A stretch of 17,885 nt of DNA from Actinomycetes bacterium (GTDB taxonomy: Bacteria > Actinomycetota > Acidimicrobiia > Acidimicrobiales > RAAP-2). The notes beneath the pieces were generated by a model. That model was given only the letters and a program-made list of their open reading frames with translations, did no database searches and was not told where the DNA came from. A program made the position numbers and the translations under genes. This document shows, piece after piece, positions 1 to 7,317 of this stretch. Every line of letters starts with the position of its first letter. The stretch's first letter is position 1. Location: assembly GCA_021795095.1 (NCBI GenBank), contig JAJYPU010000025.1, forward strand, positions 1 through 17,885. The letters run 5' to 3'.

Positions 1-264
1 CGGCGCGTGGGGTGCCGGTGCGGGCGCCGGACCGGCGCTCGCCCGCGCGGCCTCGAGCTGGTTAATCCGCTCGGCCGCCTGTCGCAACTGCTGGCGCTGT
101 TGCTGCAACTGGTCTTTCAGCTGACGCGCTTCACCTGACAAACGCTCGAGAAACTCATCGACTTCGTCGACGTTATAGCCCTTGAGACCGACCTTAAAGG
201 CGACGGTATCGATGGAATCCAGGGCGGATCGGGCGTTATCGGTGCTGTCCATACCAGCAACCAT
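1..264 (-). CDS. divIVA: DivIVA/Wag31-like polar and septal scaffold protein (partial, C-terminus beyond window)
   Basis: The 88 visible residues carry a DivIVA N-terminal domain: a short lead, then VAFKVGLKGYNVDEVDEFL, which fits the family pattern of an aromatic residue followed by a Gly-Tyr-x-x-x-Glu-Val-Asp-x-Phe-Leu membrane-binding segment. A Gln/Arg/Leu-rich coiled coil follows (about residues 42 to 73), then an Ala/Pro linker that runs off the left edge. In actinobacteria this protein (Wag31) marks curved membrane at poles and septa and directs wall growth. The start is uncertain: ATG at 264 has a weak GGTGG upstream, and an in-frame ATG at 252 is nearly as good. It lies 63 bases downstream of yggT, the normal actinobacterial position. 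The rest of the protein cannot be judged. Confidence 0.88.
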   Translation of the reverse strand, partial: MVAGMDSTDNARSALDSIDTVAFKVGLKGYNVDEVDEFLERLSGEARQLKDQLQQQRQQLRQAAERINQLEAARASAGPAPAPAPHAP

Positions 265-327
265 ACCGCGCGACCACCGACGCAACGTGGCTCGTGCCCC
301 TCAAGAAACGAGTCGCGACGCCGACCA

Positions 328-576
328 CTAGATCACGGCGTTAATGATCTCCAACGCGATGATCGCGACCAGCACTGAGAAGTCGATCCCCACGCCACCG
401 AACTGCGGACGCGGCAGGATCTGCCGCAACGGCCGAAGGACCGGCTCGGTCACGATCATGAGCGCGCGCCGCAACGACGCCACCCCGCCCGTGCTCGACG
501 AGGGGAACCAGCTGAGCAGCGCGGCCACGATGAAGACCCAGATGTAGAGCGACAGCAGGAGGTGGATCAGCCTCAT
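328..576 (-). CDS. yggT: YggT family small membrane protein
   Basis: This 82-residue protein has two hydrophobic segments (about residues 3 to 23 and 65 to 82) separated by a polar stretch containing VTEPVLRPLRQILP, the hallmark of the YggT family (T/EP-hL-x-P-h-R). The size is typical for single-repeat members in Gram-positive bacteria. Its molecular role is not firmly established; its constant place between sepF and divIVA suggests a link to division or membrane organisation. The ATG overlaps the sepF stop as ATGA (573 to 576), so translation is probably coupled to sepF. Confidence 0.93.
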   Translation of the reverse strand: MRLIHLLLSLYIWVFIVAALLSWFPSSSTGGVASLRRALMIVTEPVLRPLRQILPRPQFGGVGIDFSVLVAIIALEIINAVI

Positions 577-1166
577 AGGGCGTCAAACGAACGGTACCCC
601 GAGGCGCGCAGCGATGCCCGGGCGTCGGTGCTGACATGCGAGCCTTGCGGGCAGACCAGGTAGACGCCCTGGTCCAGCGGCTCGATCTTCGCACTCAGTG
701 CGTACGCGGTGCCCGACGCGAAGTCGACGAGCCGTCTCGCCACACTCGGCTCCAGCCCCGTCACGTTGAGCACCACCACCCGCGAACTACGCAGGAGGTC
801 GGTGATCCGCCGTGACTCGTTGTAGGACTGGGGGAACAGGATCGCCGGCTCGTACTCGTTGGCGAGCGTCGCCGGTGGGCGGGGACGCGGGCTCGGCATC
901 GGGCGCACACGTGGCGGCTCACCCGCGTTGTCGAGCACCGAGATTGACGACGGCCGTCGAGCGGCCTGTTGGGTCCTCGGGGGCACCGGGGCGGCTGACG
1001 GCGGGTACGGCCGACCCGCGCCGGGCTGGCCCGGCCGCCAGTCCGCGGGCTCCTCGTAGGCGCTCTCGTCCGTGAAAGGGCGCGCGGGGACACTCGACGC
1101 GTAGTCACCGTACTCGTCCTCAATAAGCCCGAGAAACCCCAACGCCTTTCGGAATTTATCTTTCAT
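573..1166 (-). CDS. sepF: Cell division protein SepF
   Basis: SepF (197 residues) links the FtsZ ring to the membrane and takes the place of FtsA, which is missing from this cluster. The N-terminus MKDKFRKALGFLGL is a short amphipathic segment, the expected membrane anchor. A long Pro/Arg-rich, probably disordered linker follows (about 25 to 105). The C-terminal SepF domain (about 108 to 197) includes PQSYNESRRI, VVVLNVTGLEPSVARRLVDF and a final VCPQG segment. The start is supported by AAGGGGAG a few bases upstream of the ATG. The gap to yggS is 46 bases and holds a -10-like TAACAT (minus strand, 1197 to 1202) with no convincing -35, so an internal promoter is only possible. Confidence 0.95.
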   Translation of the reverse strand: MKDKFRKALGFLGLIEDEYGDYASSVPARPFTDESAYEEPADWRPGQPGAGRPYPPSAAPVPPRTQQAARRPSSISVLDNAGEPPRVRPMPSPRPRPPATLANEYEPAILFPQSYNESRRITDLLRSSRVVVLNVTGLEPSVARRLVDFASGTAYALSAKIEPLDQGVYLVCPQGSHVSTDARASLRASGYRSFDAL

Positions 1167-1212
1167 CTGCTCCCCTTGCGGCTACCGCCCGAAACCATGT
1201 TAGGCCACCACG

Positions 1213-1893
1213 TCACGTAGCCACCCGCGAGCCGAAAAGGGCCCGCCCGAGGCGAACCTCAGTCGAACCGTACTCGCAGGCGAGCTCGAGATCGTCGCTC
1301 ATGCCCATCGATCGCTCCACGACATCCAGTTGATCAGCGAGTTCACGAACGGTCCCAAAGGCGCGGCGTGCCCCCTCGACCGTGGGCGGTGCGACAGTCA
1401 TCAGACCTCGTACGTCGAGCCCGAGTCGACGAGCCTCGAGGACGAGCTCGGTCGCTACGGGCACCGAGGCCCCCGTTCGCGTCGCGATGTCGCTCACGTC
1501 GACCTCCACGTAGATCGTCGAGCCCGGGGCCACCGAAGCGATCCGCACGACCTCCTTGGCCCTGGAGACCCCGCACAGCACGTCCGCGGCTCGCGTCGCG
1601 CGGGCGATCTTGTTGGACTGCAGCGCCCCGAGGAAGTGCCAGCGCACGTCGAGGTCGCTGATGGTCCGACGTTTGGCCTCGAGTTCGACAAGGTAGTTCT
1701 CACCCACCGTCTCGATCCCCGCCGCCACCGCGGCTCGCACGGCCTGCGGGCCGAACGTCTTGGTCACCGCGACGATGCGCACTTGTTCGGGCGTGGGCGA
1801 CGAGTCCGTGATGCGGCGTCTGGCGAGCCGGACGTTCTCGCTAACCCGCTCGAACAGGCGGGCGTCAGCGGAGGAAGCTGGGAAGGTCGTCAT
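1213..1893 (-). CDS. yggS: YggS/PLPBP family pyridoxal phosphate homeostasis protein
   Basis: This is a single-domain alanine-racemase-fold protein that binds pyridoxal 5'-phosphate and acts in vitamin B6 homeostasis; no enzymatic activity is established for the family. Visible motifs are VRIVAVTKT with the PLP-binding lysine (about K45), [18 protein letters not shown] (family WHFIGxLQxNK), GLMTVAP and a C-terminal [15 protein letters not shown] that binds phosphate. Length is 226 residues, typical. I prefer ATG at 1893, which lies 29 bases inside the 3' end of ftsZ; a TTG at 1902 in frame is the alternative. No good ribosome binding site precedes either, so coupling to ftsZ translation is likely. 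pgeF, often found just before this gene, is absent. Confidence 0.93.
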   Translation of the reverse strand: MTTFPASSADARLFERVSENVRLARRRITDSSPTPEQVRIVAVTKTFGPQAVRAAVAAGIETVGENYLVELEAKRRTISDLDVRWHFLGALQSNKIARATRAADVLCGVSRAKEVVRIASVAPGSTIYVEVDVSDIATRTGASVPVATELVLEARRLGLDVRGLMTVAPPTVEGARRAFGTVRELADQLDVVERSMGMSDDLELACEYGSTEVRLGRALFGSRVAT

Positions 1894-2950
1894 CGCCGCC
1901 AACGTCGAAGAAGTCGTCGTTCGCGGAACTGAAGATGTCGGTACGCGGCCCCTCGGTCATGACGGGCTGACTGGTGGTCGTCGGCACCGCCTTGGCGGGA
2001 GTCTGGTGGTCGAAACCGGCGGCGATGACCGTGACACGCACGGCGTCGCCGATCGAGTCGTCGATGACGCTGCCGAAGATGATGTTGGCGTCAGGGTGGG
2101 CTACCGAGTGGATGATGTTGGCGGCGTCGGTGACCTCGGTCAAGGTCACGTTGGAGCCACCGACGATGTTCATGAGGATACCGCGCGCACCGTCGATCGA
2201 AGCCTCCAGGAGTGGCGACGTGATCGCCGCGCGAGCCGCGTTCACGGCTCGGCCTTCCCCGGTGGACTGGCCGACGCCCATGATGGCGCTGCCGGCGTTG
2301 CGCATGATGGCGTTCACGTCCGCAAAGTCCGTGTTGATCAGCCCGGGCACCGTGATCAGGTCGGTGACGCCGCGAACGGCCGACAACAGCACGTCGTCGG
2401 CAATCTTGAACGCGTCGAGCATCGAAGTGTCGGCCGCCGTGACCGAGAGCAACCGGTCATTCGGGATCACAATCAGTGTGTCAACTTTGCCGCGCAGGGC
2501 CTCGATCCCCTTCTCGGCCTGGGTCGCGCGGCGTTTGCCCTCGAAGGAGAACGGCCTCGTCACGACGCCGATCGTCAGGATCCCCAACGAACGCGCGATG
2601 TCTGAGACCACGGGCGCGGCGCCGGTTCCAGTGCCTCCACCCTCGCCGACGGTGATGAACACCATGTCGGTGTCCTTCAACGCCTCCTCAATCTCCGAGC
2701 GGTGCTCCTCGGCCGCCTGGCGACCAATCTCGGGGTCGCTACCCGCACCCAAGCCCCTGGTCAACTGGCGTCCGATGTCGATCTTGAGGTCGGCCTCGCT
2801 GAGCAAGAGCGCCTGTGCGTCGGTGTTCGCGGCGATGAACTCGATGTTGCGCAGACCCGCTGCCACCATGCGATTCACCGCGTTGACGCCCCCACCTCCC
2901 ACACCGATCACCTTGATGACCGCGTGGTAGTTGTTCTGGCTCAGACTCAT
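1865..2950 (-). CDS. ftsZ: Cell division GTPase FtsZ
   Basis: FtsZ (361 residues) is the tubulin homologue that polymerises into the cytokinetic ring. It shows the N-terminal nucleotide loop [13 protein letters not shown] (16 to 28), the tubulin signature GGGTGTG (104 to 110), and the T7 synergy loop NTDFADV (206 to 212), whose acidic residues complete the GTPase site of the next subunit. A variable linker ends in the conserved C-terminal peptide DDDLPSFLR (353 to 361), the docking site for SepF and other partners. The ATG at 2950 is preceded by GAAGGGGGG at good spacing. Unlike most genes upstream it does not overlap its neighbour: a 116-base gap with a candidate promoter separates it from ftsQ, so it may be expressed independently. 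Confidence 0.99.
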   Translation of the reverse strand: MSLSQNNYHAVIKVIGVGGGGVNAVNRMVAAGLRNIEFIAANTDAQALLLSEADLKIDIGRQLTRGLGAGSDPEIGRQAAEEHRSEIEEALKDTDMVFITVGEGGGTGTGAAPVVSDIARSLGILTIGVVTRPFSFEGKRRATQAEKGIEALRGKVDTLIVIPNDRLLSVTAADTSMLDAFKIADDVLLSAVRGVTDLITVPGLINTDFADVNAIMRNAGSAIMGVGQSTGEGRAVNAARAAITSPLLEASIDGARGILMNIVGGSNVTLTEVTDAANIIHSVAHPDANIIFGSVIDDSIGDAVRVTVIAAGFDHQTPAKAVPTTTSQPVMTEGPRTDIFSSANDDFFDVGGDDDLPSFLR

Positions 2951-3008
2951 GAAACCCCCTTCGGGCGACTCTACCTATTGTGACCCACCGCGCTGGGCGT
3001 CGCGCGCG

Positions 3009-3030
3009 TGCACGACAAAATGTCATTGCA
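3009..3030 (-). repeat. Imperfect inverted repeat at the predicted ftsZ transcript start
   Basis: The arms TGCA and GACA on one side match TGTC and TGCA on the other, around a loop of three T on the minus strand. As RNA it could form about nine pairs with one bulged A and one U-G wobble. It directly follows the candidate -10, so it could be an operator at the start site or a 5' leader hairpin. No function is shown. Confidence 0.4.
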
Positions 3031-3035
3031 GGCTA
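3030..3035 (-). promoter_or_regulatory. Candidate ftsZ promoter, -10 element
   Basis: TAGCCT on the minus strand with ideal 17-base spacing from the TTGACC -35. Transcription would begin near 3023, giving a leader of about 70 bases before the ftsZ ATG at 2950. ftsZ commonly has its own promoter in actinobacteria, which fits. Confidence 0.45.
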
Positions 3036-3052
3036 GTCAGTGGCTCCATTTC

Positions 3053-3058
3053 GGTCAA
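3053..3058 (-). promoter_or_regulatory. Candidate ftsZ promoter, -35 element
   Basis: TTGACC on the minus strand, just past the ftsQ stop codon, matches the sigma-70-type -35 consensus at five of six positions. It is 17 bases from the TAGCCT at 3030 to 3035. This is a pattern match only. Confidence 0.45.
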
Positions 3059-3066
3059 ATACCAAA

Positions 3067-3936
3067 CTACCCTGCCGACGGGCCCGATACTGCGAGTTCA
3101 CCCGGAACCCGCACGTCCACGACGTCACCGGGGTGCAACTGCGTGTGCGCGATCACCGAGGCCACCGAAACGAACTTGTCGGTGAGGTCCGTCGGCCGGC
3201 CCAGGATGAAGGTGACTGGCGTAGTGAACTTCAGCGAGACCGAGCCGCTCGCGTCAACGGTGATCACCGAGACCTGCGCGGCGAAGGCGGGCGGCAAGCG
3301 GCTGGCGACCAGCGCAGCGTTGAATCCGGCGTGCTGGAAGGGCCAGCTGCGCTGCTGGGGGTGCAGGTACTCCAGGGTCGGCAGATTCGCCGTAAGAGGC
3401 GCCGGCCCGAGGTCGTGACCCGTCGCGTCGACGTACTGCAACGTGTGATTCGCGTCGAAGGCGACCGCCACGGGGGTGCGCTCGTGCACCACGATCTCCA
3501 CGGTGCTCGGCCACCGTTTGGTCACCGTGACCGTACCGATCCACGGGAAGACTGCCAGCCGACGAGCGACCTGAGACGTGGCCACGTCGAGCAGCGGCGG
3601 GTCTGTGGTGAGCCCGCTGGCCGCGAGCACCGCACCACGTGACTCGTGTCGTAGTCCGATCACCACGACGTGACGGACTTGAACGATCGATGAGTGCATG
3701 AGCCAGTTGAGGCCCACGCCGAGCGAGGCCAGTACGAGCAGGAACGCGATCGTATAGGGAAGCCACCGGCGCCGCCGGTGCGGCGCGGCTGACGCGTCCG
3801 TCGAGCGCGCCCGCGACCGACGCCGCCGTCGACGTGACGGTTCCGACTCCGCACCGACGCGCCTGCGTGGCCGACGAGGATTGGGTGCCCGCGATGAGAC
3901 GTCCACGGTCCCGGCGACCGGCCTTCGACGGCTCAC
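3067..3936 (-). CDS. ftsQ: Cell division protein FtsQ
   Basis: FtsQ (289 residues) is a bitopic membrane protein that scaffolds the divisome, bridging early and late proteins. The sequence shows a very Arg-rich cytoplasmic tail (1 to 57), one transmembrane helix (about 59 to 80), a POTRA domain (about 85 to 153, VQVRHVVVIGL through VEIVVHERTPVA, including the typical P-W-I sequence before the second strand), and a C-terminal FtsQ beta domain. The start is a GTG that overlaps the murB stop as GTGA (3933 to 3936), with GAGG upstream. It is the last gene of the mra transcript before the ftsZ gap. Sequence conservation in this family is low, but topology and position make the call secure. Confidence 0.93.
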   Translation of the reverse strand: MSRRRPVAGTVDVSSRAPNPRRPRRRVGAESEPSRRRRRRSRARSTDASAAPHRRRRWLPYTIAFLLVLASLGVGLNWLMHSSIVQVRHVVVIGLRHESRGAVLAASGLTTDPPLLDVATSQVARRLAVFPWIGTVTVTKRWPSTVEIVVHERTPVAVAFDANHTLQYVDATGHDLGPAPLTANLPTLEYLHPQQRSWPFQHAGFNAALVASRLPPAFAAQVSVITVDASGSVSLKFTTPVTFILGRPTDLTDKFVSVASVIAHTQLHPGDVVDVRVPGELAVSGPSAG

Positions 3937-4844
3937 AGGGCATCCTCGAAGCCAAAGAATCGATTCTCCACGACGAGGGTCACACCCGCGTCATCGGCCA
4001 CCCGAGTGCGCACGAGTGCTATGAGCCGGCGCACGTCGTCGGCGGACCCGCCGGGATCGGCGATGATGAAGTTCGCGTGCTTCTCGCTGACCATCGCGCT
4101 ACCGAGCCGCAGCCCCTTGCAGCCGGCGGCCTCGATGAGCCGCCCGGCGTGATCGTGTTCGGGATTACGGAATACGCTGCCCGCGTTGGCGCCACCGGGC
4201 TGGTGCTCGCGCCGCCAGCGCACGATCTCGCTCAACCGGCCCCGCGCTTCCTCGCCATCCCCCTTGACCAGCGATAACGTGGCGAAGAGTACGACGTCGC
4301 TTCCACTCACGGCACTAGAGCGATAGCCGAAGACGAGTCGAGCGTGCTCCCAGGCAACCACAGCACCGTCGTGCCAGAGATCCACCGAAGTGACATTCGC
4401 GTCCATGTCGGACCCGTGTCCACCGGCGTTCATCGCCACCGCGCCGCCGACGGAGCCTGGCACCCCGACGGCCCACTCGAATCCGACAATCCCCTCGGCG
4501 ACCAGTCGACGCGCCATCACCGGCAGGTCCAGGCCGCCACCGGCAACGACCGCGACCGATCCCGCGTCATCCCTCCAGGTCAAGCTCGTGAAGTCCCCGA
4601 CGAGTCGAATCGCTACGGCGTCGTGTTCACCCTCGGCGACGAGCAGGTTCGACCCATTGCCGATGACCACGACCTCAAGCCCCGTTGTCTCGACCAATGG
4701 CAACAGTTCAAGCGCGTCCGCCATCGACGCGAGTGTCACGAGCGCCCGCACCGAACCCCCGACCCGGTACGTCGTCAACGGTCCGACCGGCGCGTGCTCG
4801 AGCACACGCGCGCCGCCATCGCGGATGAGCCGGTCCAGACTCAC
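3933..4844 (-). CDS. murB: UDP-N-acetylenolpyruvoylglucosamine reductase MurB
   Basis: MurB is the cytoplasmic flavoenzyme that reduces UDP-GlcNAc-enolpyruvate to UDP-MurNAc with NADPH. In its 303 residues it shows the FAD-binding segment VIGNGSNLLV (60 to 69), VGVPGSVGGAVAMNAG (126 to 141), FGYRSS with the substrate-contacting Arg (about R175), the catalytic-Ser motif GSVFRNP (S223), and a Glu near the C-terminus (about E293). The order and length suggest a type II enzyme. The GTG start overlaps the murC stop as GTGA (4841 to 4844). It makes the substrate for MurC, encoded just upstream. Confidence 0.98.
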   Translation of the reverse strand: MSLDRLIRDGGARVLEHAPVGPLTTYRVGGSVRALVTLASMADALELLPLVETTGLEVVVIGNGSNLLVAEGEHDAVAIRLVGDFTSLTWRDDAGSVAVVAGGGLDLPVMARRLVAEGIVGFEWAVGVPGSVGGAVAMNAGGHGSDMDANVTSVDLWHDGAVVAWEHARLVFGYRSSAVSGSDVVLFATLSLVKGDGEEARGRLSEIVRWRREHQPGGANAGSVFRNPEHDHAGRLIEAAGCKGLRLGSAMVSEKHANFIIADPGGSADDVRRLIALVRTRVADDAGVTLVVENRFFGFEDAL

Positions 4845-6199
4845 GACTCGAGTCCGTCGGGTAGCAGACTGATCACCTCGGCGATGTCGCCGGCCCCGAG
4901 CACAAGAATCGCGTCGACCTCGGGTCCGGCCTCGAGCGCGGCGACCACCTCGGCGAAGGTCGCAGCGTAGTCGACACGCCCCGCGAGCGCTCCCGCCACG
5001 GCGTCCGAGACCAGTCGACCAGTCGCCCCCGTCGGATTCCCCTCACCGGCCCGATAGATGTCGGTCACGATGACCCGTTGCGCCCCCTCGAAGGCGGTGG
5101 CGAAATCCGCTGCCAGAGCGATCGTGCGGGTCACCCGATGCGGTTGAAAGACCGCAGCGATGCGCTCGTAGCCCGCGGCACTCGTCGCCGCCAGCGTCGC
5201 CGCCACCTCGCCAGGCAGGTGCGCGTAGTCCTCGTACACGTCGGCCCCCCGCCACCGGCCTCGATACTCGAAGCGCCGCGGCGCACCGACGAATGCGCGT
5301 AGTCCCGCGATCACGTGTTCTCGCTCGAACCCAAGGGCGAGCGCGAGGGTCGCGACAACCGCCGCGTTCGCGACGTTGTGCGAGCCCGTCACCGACAGCT
5401 CGAAGACGAGGTGGTCGCCGGCGCCACGGGTCAACTCGAATCGGGCCGCACGTCTCGCCAGCACCTCGTTAGTCACGATCCATTCGCTGTCGCGTCGCCC
5501 AACGGTGGTTACCGGCCGCTCGACCACCTCCAGCACCCGCCGGTTCCCGGGATCGTCCGCCCAGAGAACGACCGGACCGGTCGTGCGCGCGACGAGATCG
5601 GCGAAGGCCGCATCGAGTGTGCGCCGGTCACCGTAGTAGTCAAGATGGTCCGCCTCCACGTTCAACAGACCCAGCGACGACGGCGCCAACTCGCGAAAGG
5701 TCCCGTAACTCTCGTCGACCTCCATCACCAGCGGACCGGCGCCCCAGTGACCATTCGCCCCGACCCCGAGCACCGGCGCGCCGAGGAGCCGCGACGCGTC
5801 GACTCCGGCCGCGTGCAACACGTGCACCATCATCGACGTCGCCGTCGTCTTGCCGTGGGTTCCGGTGAGCCCCACCACGGGCTGCATGGTCGCCAACTCG
5901 GCGAGCACCTGGGCGCGTGTCACCATGATCGCGCCGTGCTCGCGCGCCGCTACGAGTTCGACGTGGTCCGTCGCGACCGCCGGCGACCAGAGCACGACCT
6001 GTGCGTCGGTTGCAAAGGTGACGTCGTGACCGACGTGCACCGTGACACCCGCGGCGCCCAGCTCGTCAAGGACCATCGAGTACCGCGCGTCAGAGCCCGA
6101 CACGCTACAACCTCGCAGTGCGAGGAGTCGGGCCAGCCCGCTCATCCCTGCGCCGCCAACGCCAACGATGTGGACCCGTGTCCCGCGATCGAAGATCAC
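4841..6199 (-). CDS. murC: UDP-N-acetylmuramate--L-alanine ligase MurC
   Basis: MurC adds L-Ala to UDP-MurNAc, the first Mur ligase step. The 452 residues show the N-terminal nucleotide-binding loop GVGGAGMSGLARLL (13 to 26), the ATP loop GTHGKTT (113 to 119), the central-domain motif GSHNVANA (272 to 279), and the MurC-type FQPHR (351 to 355) in the C-terminal domain. Two motifs are off the common form: DESY (162 to 165) where DESD is usual, and DYAHLP (324 to 329) where D-Y-x-H-H-P is usual. The FQPHR motif and N-terminal domain still favour MurC over MurD or Mpl. The GTG start overlaps the murG stop as GTGA (6196 to 6199). Confidence 0.96.
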   Translation of the reverse strand: MIFDRGTRVHIVGVGGAGMSGLARLLALRGCSVSGSDARYSMVLDELGAAGVTVHVGHDVTFATDAQVVLWSPAVATDHVELVAAREHGAIMVTRAQVLAELATMQPVVGLTGTHGKTTATSMMVHVLHAAGVDASRLLGAPVLGVGANGHWGAGPLVMEVDESYGTFRELAPSSLGLLNVEADHLDYYGDRRTLDAAFADLVARTTGPVVLWADDPGNRRVLEVVERPVTTVGRRDSEWIVTNEVLARRAARFELTRGAGDHLVFELSVTGSHNVANAAVVATLALALGFEREHVIAGLRAFVGAPRRFEYRGRWRGADVYEDYAHLPGEVAATLAATSAAGYERIAAVFQPHRVTRTIALAADFATAFEGAQRVIVTDIYRAGEGNPTGATGRLVSDAVAGALAGRVDYAATFAEVVAALEAGPEVDAILVLGAGDIAEVISLLPDGLES

Positions 6200-7317
6200 G
6201 TCGGGCGACCCCCGACCTCGAGCACGACGCGAGCGATGCCCGCCGCGGCGTCACGATGGCCGAGCCGCCGGGCGGCTTCGCTGGCGCGCTCGCGCTCGCT
6301 CGGGGCGAGGAGACGCTCCAGCGCCGTCTCCAACGCTGCGGCGTCACAGTCCTCATCGCGCACGAGCACCGCACCACCGGCATCAGCGACAACCCGCGCG
6401 TTGCGGGTCTGGTGGTCCCCCGGTGCGCCGGGCAGCGGCACCAACACAGACGGGATTCCGAGCGCGGTGAGTTCGGCGAGGGTTGTGGCCCCCGCGCGGC
6501 ACACCGCCACGTCGGCGACTGCCCACAGGGGGGCCATCGCCGCGAACTCGATGATTCGATAATCGAGCCCGTCTGAGGGCTGACGTCGCGCGAGGACTCG
6601 CGACGCGTCGCGACGGCCACTGACGTGGATGATCGTTCGATCACCGCGGCGCGACCAGCGCCGCGCGAGCTCGCTGACCGCGTCGTTAACCCTCGTCGCT
6701 CCCAGTGAACCCGACATGACAACCACCACCTCGCGACCCGGCTCGATTGGCGGCTTCATGGTCTCGCACGACCGCTCCCGCGCCGCTGGTCCGCGATCGA
6801 CCGCGAGCACGTCGTGACCGAGTGGGACGCCCGTCACGACGCTGCGAGCATCCGCCGGACCCCAAGCGAGGCACCGCCGGCTCGCGAATCGGGCGAGGAT
6901 TCGGTGCACCGCGCCCGGGGTTGCGTCGAGTTCGACCAGCACGAGCGGACGGCGCCAGAGCACCGCCGCTGCGCCCACGGCCGCCGCTGCGTAGCCGCCG
7001 ACCGACACCACGACTGACGGACGCCAGCGACCAATTCGCACGAACGCCGCGATAAAGGCCGTCGCGAGTCCGGCGACCGCACCGAGGTTCTGGACCAGCG
7101 CACGAACCCGCCACGACCGTTGGATCCCCCGTCCGGACAAGAGGGTGAGGTCTATGGGCTGATCGGCCAACAGCGATGCCTCTTGACCTCGGCGGCTGCC
7201 GACGTAGTGGATCGAGGTGGCAGGTACACCCCTGGCGACGAGTTCCTCGCCGATCGCGCGCATCGGGAAGATGTGACCGCCGGTACCGCCTCCGGTCACG
7301 ACGACGGGTCCGAGCAT
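6196..7317 (-). CDS. murG: Lipid II synthase, GT28 glycosyltransferase MurG
   Basis: MurG transfers GlcNAc from UDP-GlcNAc to lipid I, giving lipid II, on the inner face of the membrane. Its 373 residues form a two-lobed GT-B enzyme. Visible motifs are GGGTGGHIFP (9 to 18), VVSVGGYAAAAVGAAA (103 to 118), SGSLGATRVNDAV (202 to 214), and CRAGATTLAEL to PGAPGDHQTRNA (273 to 307), the donor-binding part of the C-lobe. The usual E-Q-N before P-G in the N-lobe reads ELDATPG here (129 to 135), a departure. The frame stays open far upstream, but homology begins at the ATG at 7317, which shares one base with the ftsW stop (TGATG). This start also puts the glycine loop at the very N-terminus, as expected. 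Confidence 0.97.
   Translation of the reverse strand: MLGPVVVTGGGTGGHIFPMRAIGEELVARGVPATSIHYVGSRRGQEASLLADQPIDLTLLSGRGIQRSWRVRALVQNLGAVAGLATAFIAAFVRIGRWRPSVVVSVGGYAAAAVGAAAVLWRRPLVLVELDATPGAVHRILARFASRRCLAWGPADARSVVTGVPLGHDVLAVDRGPAARERSCETMKPPIEPGREVVVVMSGSLGATRVNDAVSELARRWSRRGDRTIIHVSGRRDASRVLARRQPSDGLDYRIIEFAAMAPLWAVADVAVCRAGATTLAELTALGIPSVLVPLPGAPGDHQTRNARVVADAGGAVLVRDEDCDAAALETALERLLAPSERERASEAARRLGHRDAAAGIARVVLEVGGRPT

Noticed and set aside
1197..1202. TAACAT as a sepF promoter -10
   Set aside because: No acceptable -35 at 16 to 18 bases; one hexamer is not enough.
1974..2930. A 318-codon plus-strand frame opposite ftsZ
   Set aside because: Antisense to an unambiguous ftsZ; no recognisable motifs.
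5315..6562. A 415-codon open frame on the plus strand opposite murC and murG
   Set aside because: It lies antisense to two well-supported genes; the product is Arg/His-rich without domains, as expected for a high-GC shadow frame.
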